Counted from the stretch's first letter, positions 7,889-17,187 are shown. The stretch: DNA of 48,595 nucleotides from an uncultured Eudoraea sp. (GCF_947258525.1 NZ_CAMYIP010000111.1:1-48595), one strand, 5' to 3'. Numbers and translations are program-made. Notes: generated by a model not told the origin, from the letters alone.

Positions 7889-10800
7889 TCAATCTTCAAT
7901 CAATACCCATTCCCCTCGGTCTATAAGAGGCTCAGCCTGTTTGAATTTAACAGTCTTACTTTCGCCGGACATCACATTTTTTATAGTAACCCTTTCATTT
8001 CTGCCAATTTTTGGTTTTTCCCGAACAATGGTTTCGGTTATTGGCGCCCTGCCACCCTGGTTCTGACCTATAGCTCTGTTCCGGGCTGCTAATTCATCAT
8101 TGTTTGGAATTTCCTCCTTGGTGGTCTGCAGCTTTTCTTTTGGTCTTCGCACATTCCTGGCTTCCTGAATTTCACTGGTGTCTGCTGAGGGTAGTTCCCC
8201 TTTGAACAAGAAGGATACAACTTCTTTGTTTACCTTGTCTATCATGCTTTTAAATAGCTCAAAAGCTTCAAACTTATAAATCAACAGAGGGTCTTTTTGT
8301 TCGTGCACAGCTAACTGAACAGACTGCTTTAATTCGTCCATTTTCCTCAGGTGCGTTTTCCAGGCATCATCAATTATGGCCAGGGTGATGTTTTTTTCAA
8401 AATCTGTAACCAACTGTTTTCCATTGCTATCGTAAGCTTTCTTAAGATCGGTAACCACATTCAGTGATTTAATACCATCTGTAAATGGAACTACAATGCG
8501 TTCAAATTTATTACTGCTGTCCTCGTATACCTTTTTAATCACAGGGAATGCCGTAGCGGCACTGCGCTCCATTTTGTTTTGGTAATACTCATAAGCGGCA
8601 GCATAGGTGGTATTTGCTATCTCCTGAAAACTCTGTTTGGCAAATTCTTCTTCTGTCACCGGAGAGGTTATGGAAAAATACTTGATGAGTTCAAATTCGA
8701 AATTTTTAAAATCGTTAGCAGCCTTGTTGGTATCAGCTATTACTTCGCAGGTATCATACACCATATTTGCAATATCTACCTTAAGTCGTTCACCCTGAAG
8801 CGCATGCCGTCTTCTTTTATAAACCACTTCGCGTTGGGCATTCATTACATCATCATATTCCAACAGTCGTTTACGAATACCAAAGTTATTCTCTTCAACT
8901 TTTTTCTGTGCCCGTTCAATAGATTTGGTCATCATAGAATGCTGGATCACTTCACCTTCTTCAAGCCCCATTCTATCCATCATTTTTGCCACGCGGTCCG
9001 AGCCAAAAAGCCTCATTAGGTTATCTTCCAATGAAACATAGAATTGCGAACTTCCGGGATCTCCCTGACGGCCCGAACGACCTCTCAACTGTCTGTCTAC
9101 CCTTCTGGAGTCGTGTCTTTCCGTTCCAACAATGGCTAGTCCACCAGCTTTTTTAACCTCGTCTGATAGTTTTATATCTGTACCTCGCCCCGCCATATTT
9201 GTTGCAATAGTTACAACCCCTGCATTTCCGGCTTCTGCCACGATATCTGCTTCTTTTTTATGAAGTTTTGCGTTCAAAACATTATGCGGAATTTTCCTTA
9301 TAGCCAGCATTCGCGAAAGCAATTCTGATATTTCTACCGAGGTAGTACCAATAAGTACCGGTCTTTTTTGTTTAGAAAGCTGAGTAACCTCGTCAATAAT
9401 TGCGTTGTATTTTTCTCTTTTAGTCTTATAGATCAGATCATTTCTGTCATCCCTTGCAATAGGTCTGTTGGTAGGGATCTCCATAACATCTAATTTATAG
9501 ATTTCCCAGAATTCACCGGCTTCGGTTACTGCGGTACCGGTCATACCTGAAAGCTTTTTGTACATTCTGAAATAGTTCTGTAAAGTAACCGTCGCAAAAG
9601 TCTGTGTCATTGCTTCGATTTTTACATTCTCTTTCGCTTCAATTGCCTGGTGCAATCCGTCTGAATAACGGCGTCCGTCCATGATACGACCTGTCTGCTC
9701 ATCAACAATCATTACCTTGTTGTCTATAACGACATACTCCACATCTTTTTCAAAAAGGGTATATGCTTTTAACAATTGACTCATGGTATGGATACGTTCG
9801 CTCTTAACGGCAAAATCTTTAAACAATTCTTCCTTAGCTGCAGCTTCCTTCTCAATTTCGAGGCTTTGATTTTCAATCTTCGCAATTTCGCTCCCGATAT
9901 CGGGCATCACAAAAAAGTCTTTTTGCTGATCTCCTGAAATGTATTCGATGCCTTTATCCGTTAGTTCAATCTGATTATTCTTTTCATCAATAACAAATAA
10001 CAATTCCGCATCAACCTGAGGCATCTCCCTATTGTTATCCTGCATATAGAAATTCTCTGTTTTCTGGAGCAATTGTTTTATTCCTTCTTCACTTAGAAAT
10101 TTAATAAGGGCTTTGTTCTTAGGGAGACCCCTGTGCACCCTAAGCAATAGAAAACCACCTTCCTTTGTATTCCCGGCGGCAATCTCTTTTTTGGCCTCTG
10201 CCAGCACTCCTGTAAGATACTGACGTTGTTTTTGAACGATATCTGATACCTTGGGTTTCAATTCATTAAATTCGTGACGATCTCCTTCCGGTACTGGCCC
10301 GGAAATGATCAACGGTGTACGGGCATCATCTACAAGTACGGAATCTACCTCATCCACAATGGCATAATGATGCGGGCGTTGGACCAGGTCACCAGGGGTA
10401 TGAGCCATATTGTCCCTAAGGTAATCGAATCCAAATTCGTTATTTGTTCCATAGGTAATATCCGCATTGTATGCTGCTCTTCTCCCTTCGGAATTAGGTT
10501 GATGTTTGTCTATACAATCAACTGAAAGTCCATGAAATTCAAATATTGGTGCCATCCAGGCACTATCTCTTTTAGCCAGATAATCATTTACTGTAACCAA
10601 ATGGGCTCCTTTTCCTGCCAGAGCATTCAGGTACATTGGAAGTGTGGCAACAAGTGTTTTACCTTCACCAGTATGCATTTCTGCAATTTTTCCCCGATGC
10701 AAAGCAATACCACCAATTAACTGTACATCATAGTGAACCATATCCCAGGTAACTTCCTTCCCTGCGGCATCCCATGAGTTTTGCCAAACCGCATTATCAC

Positions 10801-11251
10801 CATCAAGACTTACGTATTCTTTGGAGCCAGATAACAATCTGTCAAATTCTGTGGCCTCAACCGTAATGGTCTTATTATTCACAAATCGCTTCGCGGTTTC
10901 TTTAACTACGGCAAAAGCTTCAGGAAGAATTTCATTTAAGGTGTTCTCCGTAATCTTATAGACCTCTTCTTCAAGTTTATCAATTTCCGAATATATTTCC
11001 TCATTTCTATCAATATCCGGAGAGGCTTTTACTTCTTCTTTCAGGACATCAATCTGTTTCTGAAGTTCTTCAGATGCCTTTTTTATTGTAAGCTTGAATT
11101 CTTTTGTTTTTTCCCTCAGTGCATTATGGTCCAGGCCTTCTATCGCTGCCTCATAGGAATTGATCTCCTTTAAAAGCGGTTGTAGTTCCTTAACATCCTT
11201 CTTAGCCTTGTCACCTACAAATGCCTTGATAACTGAATTTAAAATACTCAT
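7889..11251 (-). CDS. secA: Preprotein translocase ATPase SecA
   Basis: The motor ATPase of the Sec export pathway, at the inner face of the membrane. 1120 aa, the usual length in Bacteroidetes and about 200 residues longer than in E. coli. Walker A HTGEGKT at 193-199, Walker B region IVDEVDSVLVDDARTPLIIS, helicase motifs TNMAGRGTDI and QLRGRSGRQGDPG, and the scaffold/wing domains after it. The extra length comes mainly from a charged coiled-coil insert at about residues 50-110 and an insert in the region of residues 340-480. The C-terminal cysteine zinc finger of E. coli SecA is absent; the protein ends in a basic/acidic tail (RGEWVLIED). It is monocistronic or follows the DUF2795 gene, with its own terminator at 7840-7869. 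Confidence 0.98.
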   Translation of the reverse strand: MSILNSVIKAFVGDKAKKDVKELQPLLKEINSYEAAIEGLDHNALREKTKEFKLTIKKASEELQKQIDVLKEEVKASPDIDRNEEIYSEIDKLEEEVYKITENTLNEILPEAFAVVKETAKRFVNNKTITVEATEFDRLLSGSKEYVSLDGDNAVWQNSWDAAGKEVTWDMVHYDVQLIGGIALHRGKIAEMHTGEGKTLVATLPMYLNALAGKGAHLVTVNDYLAKRDSAWMAPIFEFHGLSVDCIDKHQPNSEGRRAAYNADITYGTNNEFGFDYLRDNMAHTPGDLVQRPHHYAIVDEVDSVLVDDARTPLIISGPVPEGDRHEFNELKPKVSDIVQKQRQYLTGVLAEAKKEIAAGNTKEGGFLLLRVHRGLPKNKALIKFLSEEGIKQLLQKTENFYMQDNNREMPQVDAELLFVIDEKNNQIELTDKGIEYISGDQQKDFFVMPDIGSEIAKIENQSLEIEKEAAAKEELFKDFAVKSERIHTMSQLLKAYTLFEKDVEYVVIDNKVMIVDEQTGRIMDGRRYSDGLHQAIEAKENVKIEAMTQTFATVTLQNYFRMYKKLSGMTGTAVTEAGEFWEIYKLDVMEIPTNRPIARDDRNDLIYKTKREKYNAIIDEVTQLSKQKRPVLIGTTSVEISELLSRMLAIRKIPHNVLNAKLHKKEADIVAEAGNAGVVTIATNMAGRGTDIKLSDEVKKAGGLAIVGTERHDSRRVDRQLRGRSGRQGDPGSSQFYVSLEDNLMRLFGSDRVAKMMDRMGLEEGEVIQHSMMTKSIERAQKKVEENNFGIRKRLLEYDDVMNAQREVVYKRRRHALQGERLKVDIANMVYDTCEVIADTNKAANDFKNFEFELIKYFSITSPVTEEEFAKQSFQEIANTTYAAAYEYYQNKMERSAATAFPVIKKVYEDSSNKFERIVVPFTDGIKSLNVVTDLKKAYDSNGKQLVTDFEKNITLAIIDDAWKTHLRKMDELKQSVQLAVHEQKDPLLIYKFEAFELFKSMIDKVNKEVVSFLFKGELPSADTSEIQEARNVRRPKEKLQTTKEEIPNNDELAARNRAIGQNQGGRAPITETIVREKPKIGRNERVTIKNVMSGESKTVKFKQAEPLIDRGEWVLIED

Positions 11252-11463
11252 AAATTACATATGTTTTGATAGCATGCTCTTCACAACTTAAATTGCAATA
11301 AACTAAGTCTCAAAATGAGCAATATGCTATAGAATTGTAATATCCTTTTTAAAGCAAAAGGTATTCCAGATTTTATATTTCTCCTTAAACTACGTTAAGC
11401 CTGTCAAAATTACATAAAAAAAAAGCCTCAAATGAGACTTTTTATAGGTTTTAGATAACTTCT
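11252..11463. other. secA upstream region
   Basis: 212 bases between DUF2795 and secA, holding the terminator at 11421-11442. The rest is AT-rich with no reading frame. The secA promoter should be here, but no good TAnnTTTG element was found. Confidence 0.4.
11421..11442 (-). terminator. Terminator of the DUF2795 gene
   Basis: On the minus strand aaaagtctca / tgaggctttt form a 10-bp stem with one G-U pair, followed by nine T. It lies about 20 bases past the stop of the DUF2795 gene and separates it from secA. Confidence 0.8.
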
Positions 11464-11688
11464 TTAATATTCATCCTCATTCCAGAGGTAATCTTCTTCT
11501 GTGGGGTAATCCGGCCATATTTCTTCTATTGATTCGTAGATCTCACCACCTTCTTCCTCCATAGATTGTAAATTTTCTACTACTTCTAAAGGAGCACCAG
11601 TTCTGATAGCATAATCTATTAATTCGTCTTTAGTGGCAGGCCAGGGTGCATCACTTAAATAAGATGCTAGTTCTAATGTCCAATACAT
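11464..11688 (-). CDS. DUF2795 family small acidic protein
   Basis: 74 aa, strongly acidic, no signal peptide, so cytoplasmic. Residues 1-45 (YWTLELASYLSDAPWPATKDELIDYAIRTG without its last residues) match the DUF2795 helical fold as I recall it; the tail is mostly Glu, Asp and Tyr. It lies directly upstream of secA on the same strand, an arrangement I recall in other Flavobacteriaceae, although the terminator between them argues for separate transcripts. It has a good promoter of its own (11715-11744). Function unknown. Confidence 0.85.
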   Translation of the reverse strand: MYWTLELASYLSDAPWPATKDELIDYAIRTGAPLEVVENLQSMEEEGGEIYESIEEIWPDYPTEEDYLWNEDEY

Positions 11689-11714
11689 GGCTAAGTCTAA
11701 TTTTAAAATTTTTG

Positions 11715-11744
11715 CAAAAATAAATTTTAAACCCAGAATGCCAA
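11715..11744 (-). promoter_or_regulatory. Promoter of the DUF2795 gene
   Basis: On the minus strand TTG (11744-11742), a 19-base spacer, then TATTTTTG (11722-11715), an exact match to the Bacteroidetes TAnnTTTG -7 element. Transcription would begin near 11708, giving a leader of about 20 bases to the ATG at 11688. Confidence 0.65.
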
Positions 11745-11823
11745 GAATAATCTGAGTAAAATCACTTATTTTATCAACAATTTAGGGTTTTGATAATTTC
11801 ATAACGAAGAAAAAGTGTAATTA

Positions 11824-12399
11824 TTAGCCTTTTTTCTCAGGAATCCACTTAATTTCATCCGCCTTTAAGTCAAATGACAACTTCCGTGCCAATACAAATA
11901 AATAGTCAGAAAGGCGATTGAGGTAAATGAGTACCATACTATCAACTGGCTCATTTTCATGTAGTAGTGATACCATTCGCTCAGCTCTTCTGCAAATAGT
12001 ACGTGCAATATGACAGTATGACACATTTGTATGACCACCCGGTAGTATAAAGTGGGTCATCGGCGGCAAGGTTTCATTCATCATATCTATTTCATTTTCC
12101 AGATGCTCAACATCTGTTATGCTTAGCAAAGGGATATTGAGGCGCTCCTTCCCGCTTTTTAATTGCGCTTTTTCCGGATCGGTTGCCAAAATAGCACCTA
12201 CGGTAAACAATTTATCCTGGGTAGTGATAAGCATTTCTCTGGAATGTGTATCTATTTTCTGATCTCTAAGGAGCCCCAGCCATGAATTTAGTTCATCTAC
12301 AGTACCATAGGCATTAATGCGAATGTGATGTTTAGTTACTCTTGTACCCCCAAAAAGTGAGGTTGAACCTTTGTCCCCGGTTTTTGTATATATTTTCAT
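11824..12399 (-). CDS. pduO: PduO-type cob(I)yrinic acid a,c-diamide adenosyltransferase
   Basis: 191 aa, the family's usual length. It transfers the adenosyl group of ATP to cob(I)alamin, making coenzyme B12. The N-terminal ATP-binding signature YTKTGDKGSTSLFGG is intact at 4-18, NAYGTVDELNSWLG follows, and the C-terminal signature ARTICRRAER with its ATP-contacting arginines is present. The product is a cytoplasmic trimeric helical bundle by family. No B12-dependent enzyme or other cobalamin gene is nearby. The 46-residue membrane protein gene ends 92 bases upstream and may share a transcript. Confidence 0.93.
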   Translation of the reverse strand: MKIYTKTGDKGSTSLFGGTRVTKHHIRINAYGTVDELNSWLGLLRDQKIDTHSREMLITTQDKLFTVGAILATDPEKAQLKSGKERLNIPLLSITDVEHLENEIDMMNETLPPMTHFILPGGHTNVSYCHIARTICRRAERMVSLLHENEPVDSMVLIYLNRLSDYLFVLARKLSFDLKADEIKWIPEKKG

Positions 12400-12491
12400 A
12401 GGCTATTTTTGGAACTTTTGAGTCGCAAGGTAGGGAATTGGCTTTATATAGACCTCTTCCTTAGTGATAGAGGATTAACTCATGGGATCTA

Positions 12492-12632
12492 TTATTTCTT
12501 TTTATCCTTTCGTTCATAACCTTCCATAAATTTCCTTGATTTTCTTCTCTTTGTGCTCTTTTTGCTAAAAATAGAGAAGATAATATACACCACGGCAACC
12601 CCGGCTAAAATGTAATAAATATTGTCATTCAT
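12492..12632 (-). CDS. 46-residue single-pass membrane protein
   Basis: ATG at 12632, TAA at 12492. The product begins MNDNIYY and has one hydrophobic span (about residues 6-22, YYILAGVAVVYIIFSIF) followed by a very basic tail (SKKSTKRRKSRKF ... ERKDKKK). The pattern predicts one membrane segment with a positive cytoplasmic tail that could touch nucleic acid or acidic phospholipid; that last point is speculation. It lies 33 bases downstream of the methyltransferase-like gene on the same strand. I recall near-identical short proteins in other flavobacteria. Function unknown. Confidence 0.7.
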   Translation of the reverse strand: MNDNIYYILAGVAVVYIIFSIFSKKSTKRRKSRKFMEGYERKDKKK

Positions 12633-12665
12633 TGCGTGTAAATTGTCTATCTTAAAGTTAAGCGT

Positions 12666-13166
12666 TTAGATTCGAATTTTAAAATGTTCTTTAGCCTGTG
12701 TTTTATGAAAAAAAATAAGGCCACCAAAATACATGTCTATACTGACTTTTACAAAATCTTCTAGTAGTAATTTATTCCAAAATTCTGTTGAAACTTTATT
12801 TTTCTTAATACTGTTAAGGTAAATTATTCCATTGGGCTGCTGTTTGGCGTAGTCTTTCATAGCTTTAATTTGAGAATCTGCAACCACGCTCTCATAATAC
12901 ATCATATCAAATGGTTCTTTGAAAGAAAGTGATGGGAATTGATCCCTTGTTTTGTTTCTTAATAACTCATTTTCTTGATCAAAACCTACACTTATTGGTT
13001 TGAAGTATTTTATGCACTTAAAAAAAATATTCAGTGATTTTGATTTACTGTATTTATGTTTACTATAAAGACCCTTTGTCACAAAGCGATATATAAACGG
13101 GGAATGAATTCCATGCTCGTTGGTTGCCTCAAACCAAAATTTCAGATATTGCAGGGTATTTGACAT
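12666..13166 (-). CDS. Methyltransferase-like protein lacking the SAM-binding core
   Basis: 166 aa. Its two ends match a flavobacterial family of class I SAM-dependent methyltransferases of about 240 aa as I remember it: the N-terminal HGIHSPFIYRFVTKGLY (about 18-34) and the C-terminal FFHKTQAKEHFKIRI. The middle is shorter by roughly 70 residues. The glycine-rich SAM loop (LELGTSLG in the family) and the DDIHWS motif are absent; the region after YFKP reads ISVGFDQENELLRNKTR. The frame is open throughout, so this may be a retained non-catalytic derivative and not a fresh pseudogene. It lies just downstream of the ABC-F gene (47 bases) and upstream of the 46-residue membrane protein. Confidence 0.7.
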   Translation of the reverse strand: MSNTLQYLKFWFEATNEHGIHSPFIYRFVTKGLYSKHKYSKSKSLNIFFKCIKYFKPISVGFDQENELLRNKTRDQFPSLSFKEPFDMMYYESVVADSQIKAMKDYAKQQPNGIIYLNSIKKNKVSTEFWNKLLLEDFVKVSIDMYFGGLIFFHKTQAKEHFKIRI

Positions 13167-13213
13167 TGAAGAAAATTCTTAATTTAAATAAATAGGAATA
13201 TTGCACTAGTACA

Positions 13214-15088
13214 TTAGTCTTCCAATAGCATCGAAAGCTCAAACCACCGCTCCGTTTTATCCTCTAGTTTTTCTATAATATCTTTTAATTTTATAGATAA
13301 AACATCTATTTCTTCTCCAGACATGGAAGTATCAGCAAATTGATTTTGAAGCTCCTCTTTTTGTTTTTCTAAGTTCTGAATGGATTTTTCTAACTTGTTG
13401 TACTCTTTTTGTTCTTCAAAAGACAGTTTTTTGTTATCGGACCGCCAGGAACTTTTAGTCGCTTTATTTTGAATGCTATTCCCTTTATTAGCCCGTTGTT
13501 CTAATACCGCACTGTCTTCATAAGCCCTGTAATCTGAATAATTACCGGGGAAATCTTCAACAATTCCATCCCCCTTAAAAATAAATAAATGATCTACTAC
13601 CTTATCCATGAAATAGCGATCATGAGATACCACCAGCAGGCATCCGGGAAAATCCAATAAAAAACTTTCGAGGATATTTAAGGTAATAATATCCAGATCA
13701 TTGGTAGGCTCGTCAAGGATAAGGAAATTAGGATTCTGGATAAGGACAGTACATAAATAAAGTCTTTTTCGTTCTCCGCCACTAAGCTTTTCCACAAAAT
13801 CATACTGTTTCTTCCTGTCAAATAAGAACCGTTCCAGAAGCTGCTGAGCCGAGAGTTGTCTTCCTTTTTTTAAAGGGATGTAATCACCAAATTCCCTTAT
13901 GACATCAATCACTTTCTGACCTTTTTTTATCGTAATCCCATTTTGAGTGTAATATCCAAATTTGATAGTCTCACCGATTACAATCTTTCCGCTATCCGGC
14001 TTTTCCGTGCCCGTTACGATATTCAGAAAAGTAGATTTACCCGTACCGTTTTTTCCAATAATTCCGATTCGTTCTCCTCTTAAAAAATTATAATCAAATT
14101 TATCCAGCAAGGTAATTCCCGGATAACTTTTGGAGACTTTGTGTATTTCCAAAATTTTACTGCCCATACGCTCCATATTTATCTCCAGCTGAATTTCATG
14201 GGTCTCTCTGCGTTGATGCACCTTTTCTTTGATGCTATGGAAATCATCAATGCGAGATTTGGATTTTGTGGTTCTTGCTTTTGGCTGTCTTCGCATCCAT
14301 TCCAGTTCTTTTTTAAAGAGCAATTTGGATTTATGCAGTTCTACCGCTTCAAGTTCCAATCTGGCTTCTTTTTTCTCCAGGTAGTAAGCGTAATTACCCT
14401 TGTACGAATAAAGTTGCCCATTATCCAATTCAAGAATTTCATTACAAACCCTTTCCAAAAAGTACCTGTCGTGGGTAACCATAAATAGAGTTATCTTTTT
14501 TCTGCTGAAGTAATCTTCGAGCCATTCTATCATTTCCAGATCCAAATGATTTGTAGGCTCATCGAGGATTAACAGATCTGGTTCATTCAAAAGGGCATTT
14601 GCCAATGCCAGTCTCTTTTTTTGTCCACCAGACAAACTACTCACTTTGGTTTTGAGATTGTCCAGTTTTAATTTAGAAAGAATTTGCTGGTATTGGGTTT
14701 CAAAATCCCAGGCATTATTTCTGTCCATAGATTCGAATGCCTTCTGGTAAGCTTTTTCGTTTTCGGGATGTTCCAGAGCGGCTTCATAGGCAGCAATTAT
14801 TTTTAGAATCTCATTTTCAGATTCTAAAACGGTCTGCTCAACTGTTAGGTTTGGATTAAGACTGGGCTCTTGTTCCAGGTAAGAAATTCGAATTCCTTTG
14901 CGGTAGTTTACTTCCCCGCTATTCGGCACATCTTTCCCGGCCAGGATATTTAAGATTGAAGTTTTACCTTCCCCATTACGTGCGACCAATGCAATTTTCT
15001 GATTCTTATTTATTCCAAAAGAGAGGTCTTCAAAGAGGGCTAATTCTCCATATGATTTGGCTATATTTTCTACAGAAACCAAATTCAT
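13214..15088 (-). CDS. ABC-F family ATPase (Uup-like)
   Basis: 624 aa with two tandem ABC ATPase domains and no membrane segment, the ABC-F layout. These proteins act on ribosomes and not in transport. First domain: Walker A ARNGEGKTS at 36-44 (first glycine of the motif replaced by Ala), signature LSGGQKKRLALA, Walker B LLILDEPTNHLD. Second domain: GKNGTGKST, LSGGERKRLYLC, FLILDEPTNDLD. A linker rich in Arg and Lys joins them (the P-site tRNA interaction motif region). The C-terminal 80 residues are coiled coil, as in Uup. The start ATG overlaps the stop of the upstream DUF4105 gene by one base (TAATG), so the two are translationally coupled. Confidence 0.92.
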   Translation of the reverse strand: MNLVSVENIAKSYGELALFEDLSFGINKNQKIALVARNGEGKTSILNILAGKDVPNSGEVNYRKGIRISYLEQEPSLNPNLTVEQTVLESENEILKIIAAYEAALEHPENEKAYQKAFESMDRNNAWDFETQYQQILSKLKLDNLKTKVSSLSGGQKKRLALANALLNEPDLLILDEPTNHLDLEMIEWLEDYFSRKKITLFMVTHDRYFLERVCNEILELDNGQLYSYKGNYAYYLEKKEARLELEAVELHKSKLLFKKELEWMRRQPKARTTKSKSRIDDFHSIKEKVHQRRETHEIQLEINMERMGSKILEIHKVSKSYPGITLLDKFDYNFLRGERIGIIGKNGTGKSTFLNIVTGTEKPDSGKIVIGETIKFGYYTQNGITIKKGQKVIDVIREFGDYIPLKKGRQLSAQQLLERFLFDRKKQYDFVEKLSGGERKRLYLCTVLIQNPNFLILDEPTNDLDIITLNILESFLLDFPGCLLVVSHDRYFMDKVVDHLFIFKGDGIVEDFPGNYSDYRAYEDSAVLEQRANKGNSIQNKATKSSWRSDNKKLSFEEQKEYNKLEKSIQNLEKQKEELQNQFADTSMSGEEIDVLSIKLKDIIEKLEDKTERWFELSMLLED

Positions 15089-16314
15089 TAAAGGCTTGGT
15101 TTAGAATTTGTGAAATAACGGTATAGCAGGGCGTACCTAAATCCGAGTGTGGCAAATACAACAGATATTAAAGGTGAAAACTGTTGAATTTGAAAAATCC
15201 ATAGGATTAACGTAATAGTCATTAAAACCAGCAGTCCAAGGATATATTTACCCATCCATTTTGGTATCCGGTCTTTTCTAAGCAGAAAATAACAGGCGGC
15301 AATATTGAATGGGAATGCCCAAAGGATATTAAAATTATTTGCGGTTGAAGAATGATCAGTAAGGAACCATAAGAAGAATATGAGTAAGCCGGCCGACCCG
15401 GTAATCAGAAATAAAAAAAAGTCGAGCCACCTGCTTCGTGTACCATTTCTTAGGTCTATATATGATATTGATAGGGTAAAAAGTAAAAGAAGGAGTAACC
15501 AAAAAAGCGGTGTTAACCCAAAATTATAGTTAAATCTTTTATCGCTATAGTCAAGAACTGAACGTTCCCTTAGGATTAAAGGATTCGCAGCCAGTGTTGT
15601 ATTTTGCATTTGCAGCATTACATATTTAGGCAGGAACATATACTCTTCCGATGCTGCTTCTCTGTCTATCACAGACCCAAGGGCAAGGTCTATGCCAAAA
15701 CTGGACCATGAATTAGTGAGCAGATTTTGATGTATCAGATCTCTGAAAGTCAATTGGTTTTTAAGATGTTCTCCATGATATTCAAGGTTGTCTCCAAGAA
15801 CCTTCTTTAATATTTGCGGTAATTTAGTGGCACAGTTATCAAATAAGAAGTCGTATTTATAATCCCTGTTTTCGGGCTTTCGATTGTTTTCTAAAAATCT
15901 GAATAAGTCGTTTCGTTCCTTCGCGTTAAGTTTTAATATTTGTTCTTTTACCCATCGGTTCTCCAATTCATAGGTAAATAAGAAATCTGAAAAGGTTGAA
16001 ACACGCAAAGAATAAAGCAATTTCCCTTTGGCGAATTTATAATAGAAATTAGGGGTATTAAAATCAAAAGTCCCGTAATTATATACCCAATTTATTCCAT
16101 TTGCAGAGTCCTGAACCCTAAAGGCACTATGTCCAAAGCTTGAATAAAGTTCCTGACCGGCGTCACATGTGATGATACTGATCTGGGCATCATCAGACAG
16201 CTGAGCCTGAAGGGAAAAACCCACTAAGGCAATCCATAATGAGTTAATGAAACAAAGTTTTTTAAATGAGATTCTTAGTGCTCTGATCACTTGTGGAATA
16301 ACTATTAATGGCAA
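15088..16314 (-). CDS. DUF4105 (Lnb-type) membrane protein
   Basis: 408 aa. A leader segment (to about residue 38, ending LQAQ) is followed by a periplasmic DUF4105 domain at about 40-235, then five membrane segments (about 255-400). The domain has the conserved SSFGHSAFRV (H62), YNYGTFDF, and FDNCATKLP (C161). A His early and a Cys late is the order seen in circularly permuted papain-like (NlpC/LRAT type) folds, so a thiol hydrolase or acyltransferase activity is plausible but unproven. It is translationally coupled to the ABC-F gene and divergent from pssA. ATG 16314 is the only good start in front of the hydrophobic leader. Confidence 0.85.
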   Translation of the reverse strand: MPLIVIPQVIRALRISFKKLCFINSLWIALVGFSLQAQLSDDAQISIITCDAGQELYSSFGHSAFRVQDSANGINWVYNYGTFDFNTPNFYYKFAKGKLLYSLRVSTFSDFLFTYELENRWVKEQILKLNAKERNDLFRFLENNRKPENRDYKYDFLFDNCATKLPQILKKVLGDNLEYHGEHLKNQLTFRDLIHQNLLTNSWSSFGIDLALGSVIDREAASEEYMFLPKYVMLQMQNTTLAANPLILRERSVLDYSDKRFNYNFGLTPLFWLLLLLLFTLSISYIDLRNGTRSRWLDFFLFLITGSAGLLIFFLWFLTDHSSTANNFNILWAFPFNIAACYFLLRKDRIPKWMGKYILGLLVLMTITLILWIFQIQQFSPLISVVFATLGFRYALLYRYFTNSKPSL

Positions 16315-16343
16315 ATATCCGAATAAAATATGTTAAGAAAGAG

Positions 16344-16376
16344 TTAGAATAAAAATTATCTTATTTTTACTGAAAC
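16344..16376 (-). promoter_or_regulatory. Possible promoter for DUF4105 / ABC-F operon
   Basis: In the 70-base gap between the divergent DUF4105 and pssA genes the minus strand reads TTTG, a 20-base spacer, then TAATTTTT, seven of eight matches to TAnnTTTG. The exact ends given are approximate. The -33 part lies over the pssA start, so this is only suggestive. Confidence 0.3.
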
Positions 16377-16384
16377 CGCAAACC

Positions 16385-17134
16385 ATGAAGAAACATATTC
16401 CACAGTTTATTACCATGCTTAATATTTTATGTGGATGTATTGCGACAGTATTTGCCGTTTTAAATAAGTTGGAACTGGCCGCAATTTTTGTTTTTCTGGG
16501 GATTATTTTTGATTTCCTTGACGGTTTGGCCGCAAGATTGCTTGACTCCCAGAGTGAATTAGGAATTCAGCTCGATTCACTAGCCGATGTTATCACAAGT
16601 GGTCTTGTACCTGGTATCGTAATGTTTCAACTGCTGGCTATGTCTCAAACGGGGGGTTGGAATCTGGAATTCTCCGATAATTCGAATGCTTTGACCTGGA
16701 CCGGAATAAAAATATCGTTTCTTCCTTTTTTTGGCTTTTTGATTACTTTGGCTTCAGCCTATAGATTGGCGAAATTCAATATAGATGAAAATCAGGTTAC
16801 TACCTTTATTGGCCTTCCTACTCCGGCAAATGCATTATTTATACTATCCCTTCCATTGATACTTTTAGACCAGGGTAATGATTTTTTAAGTCAGATAATT
16901 TTAAATCCATGGTTTCTGATTATTATCACGATTCTGAGTTCTTATCTGTTAAATTCGAGAATAGAATTATTTACCTTAAAATTTAAAAACTGGAGTTTTA
17001 AGGATAATGCCTTGCGCTATATTTTCGTAATTGTAAGTTTGGTCTTGTTGCTAACGACAAAATTTTTAGCAGTACCAGCCATAGTATTTTTTTATGTTGT
17101 TAGCTCCATAGTATACAAGCTTGGCGCTAAATAA
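16385..17134 (+). CDS. pssA: CDP-diacylglycerol--serine O-phosphatidyltransferase
   Basis: 249 aa integral membrane enzyme that makes phosphatidylserine from CDP-diacylglycerol and serine, the committed step toward phosphatidylethanolamine. The CDP-alcohol phosphotransferase motif is intact: DFLDGLAARLL (D48 region) then GIQLDSLADVITSG, giving the D-G-x2-A-R-x8-G-x3-D-x3-D pattern. About eight hydrophobic segments follow the family's layout (HIPQFITMLNILCGCIA at the start). It is divergent from the DUF4105 operon with a 70-base gap. No decarboxylase gene is nearby in this window. Confidence 0.95.
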   Translation: MKKHIPQFITMLNILCGCIATVFAVLNKLELAAIFVFLGIIFDFLDGLAARLLDSQSELGIQLDSLADVITSGLVPGIVMFQLLAMSQTGGWNLEFSDNSNALTWTGIKISFLPFFGFLITLASAYRLAKFNIDENQVTTFIGLPTPANALFILSLPLILLDQGNDFLSQIILNPWFLIIITILSSYLLNSRIELFTLKFKNWSFKDNALRYIFVIVSLVLLLTTKFLAVPAIVFFYVVSSIVYKLGAK

Positions 17135-17187
17135 ATTATAGAGTTTACAAATTGGGGGGATTAGGGCTGGAGATTTGAACATAATTC

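Noticed and set aside
8579-9019. Long frame opposite secA and other frames inside real genes
   Set aside because: Shadows of secA and other genes: no start context, no sensible composition.
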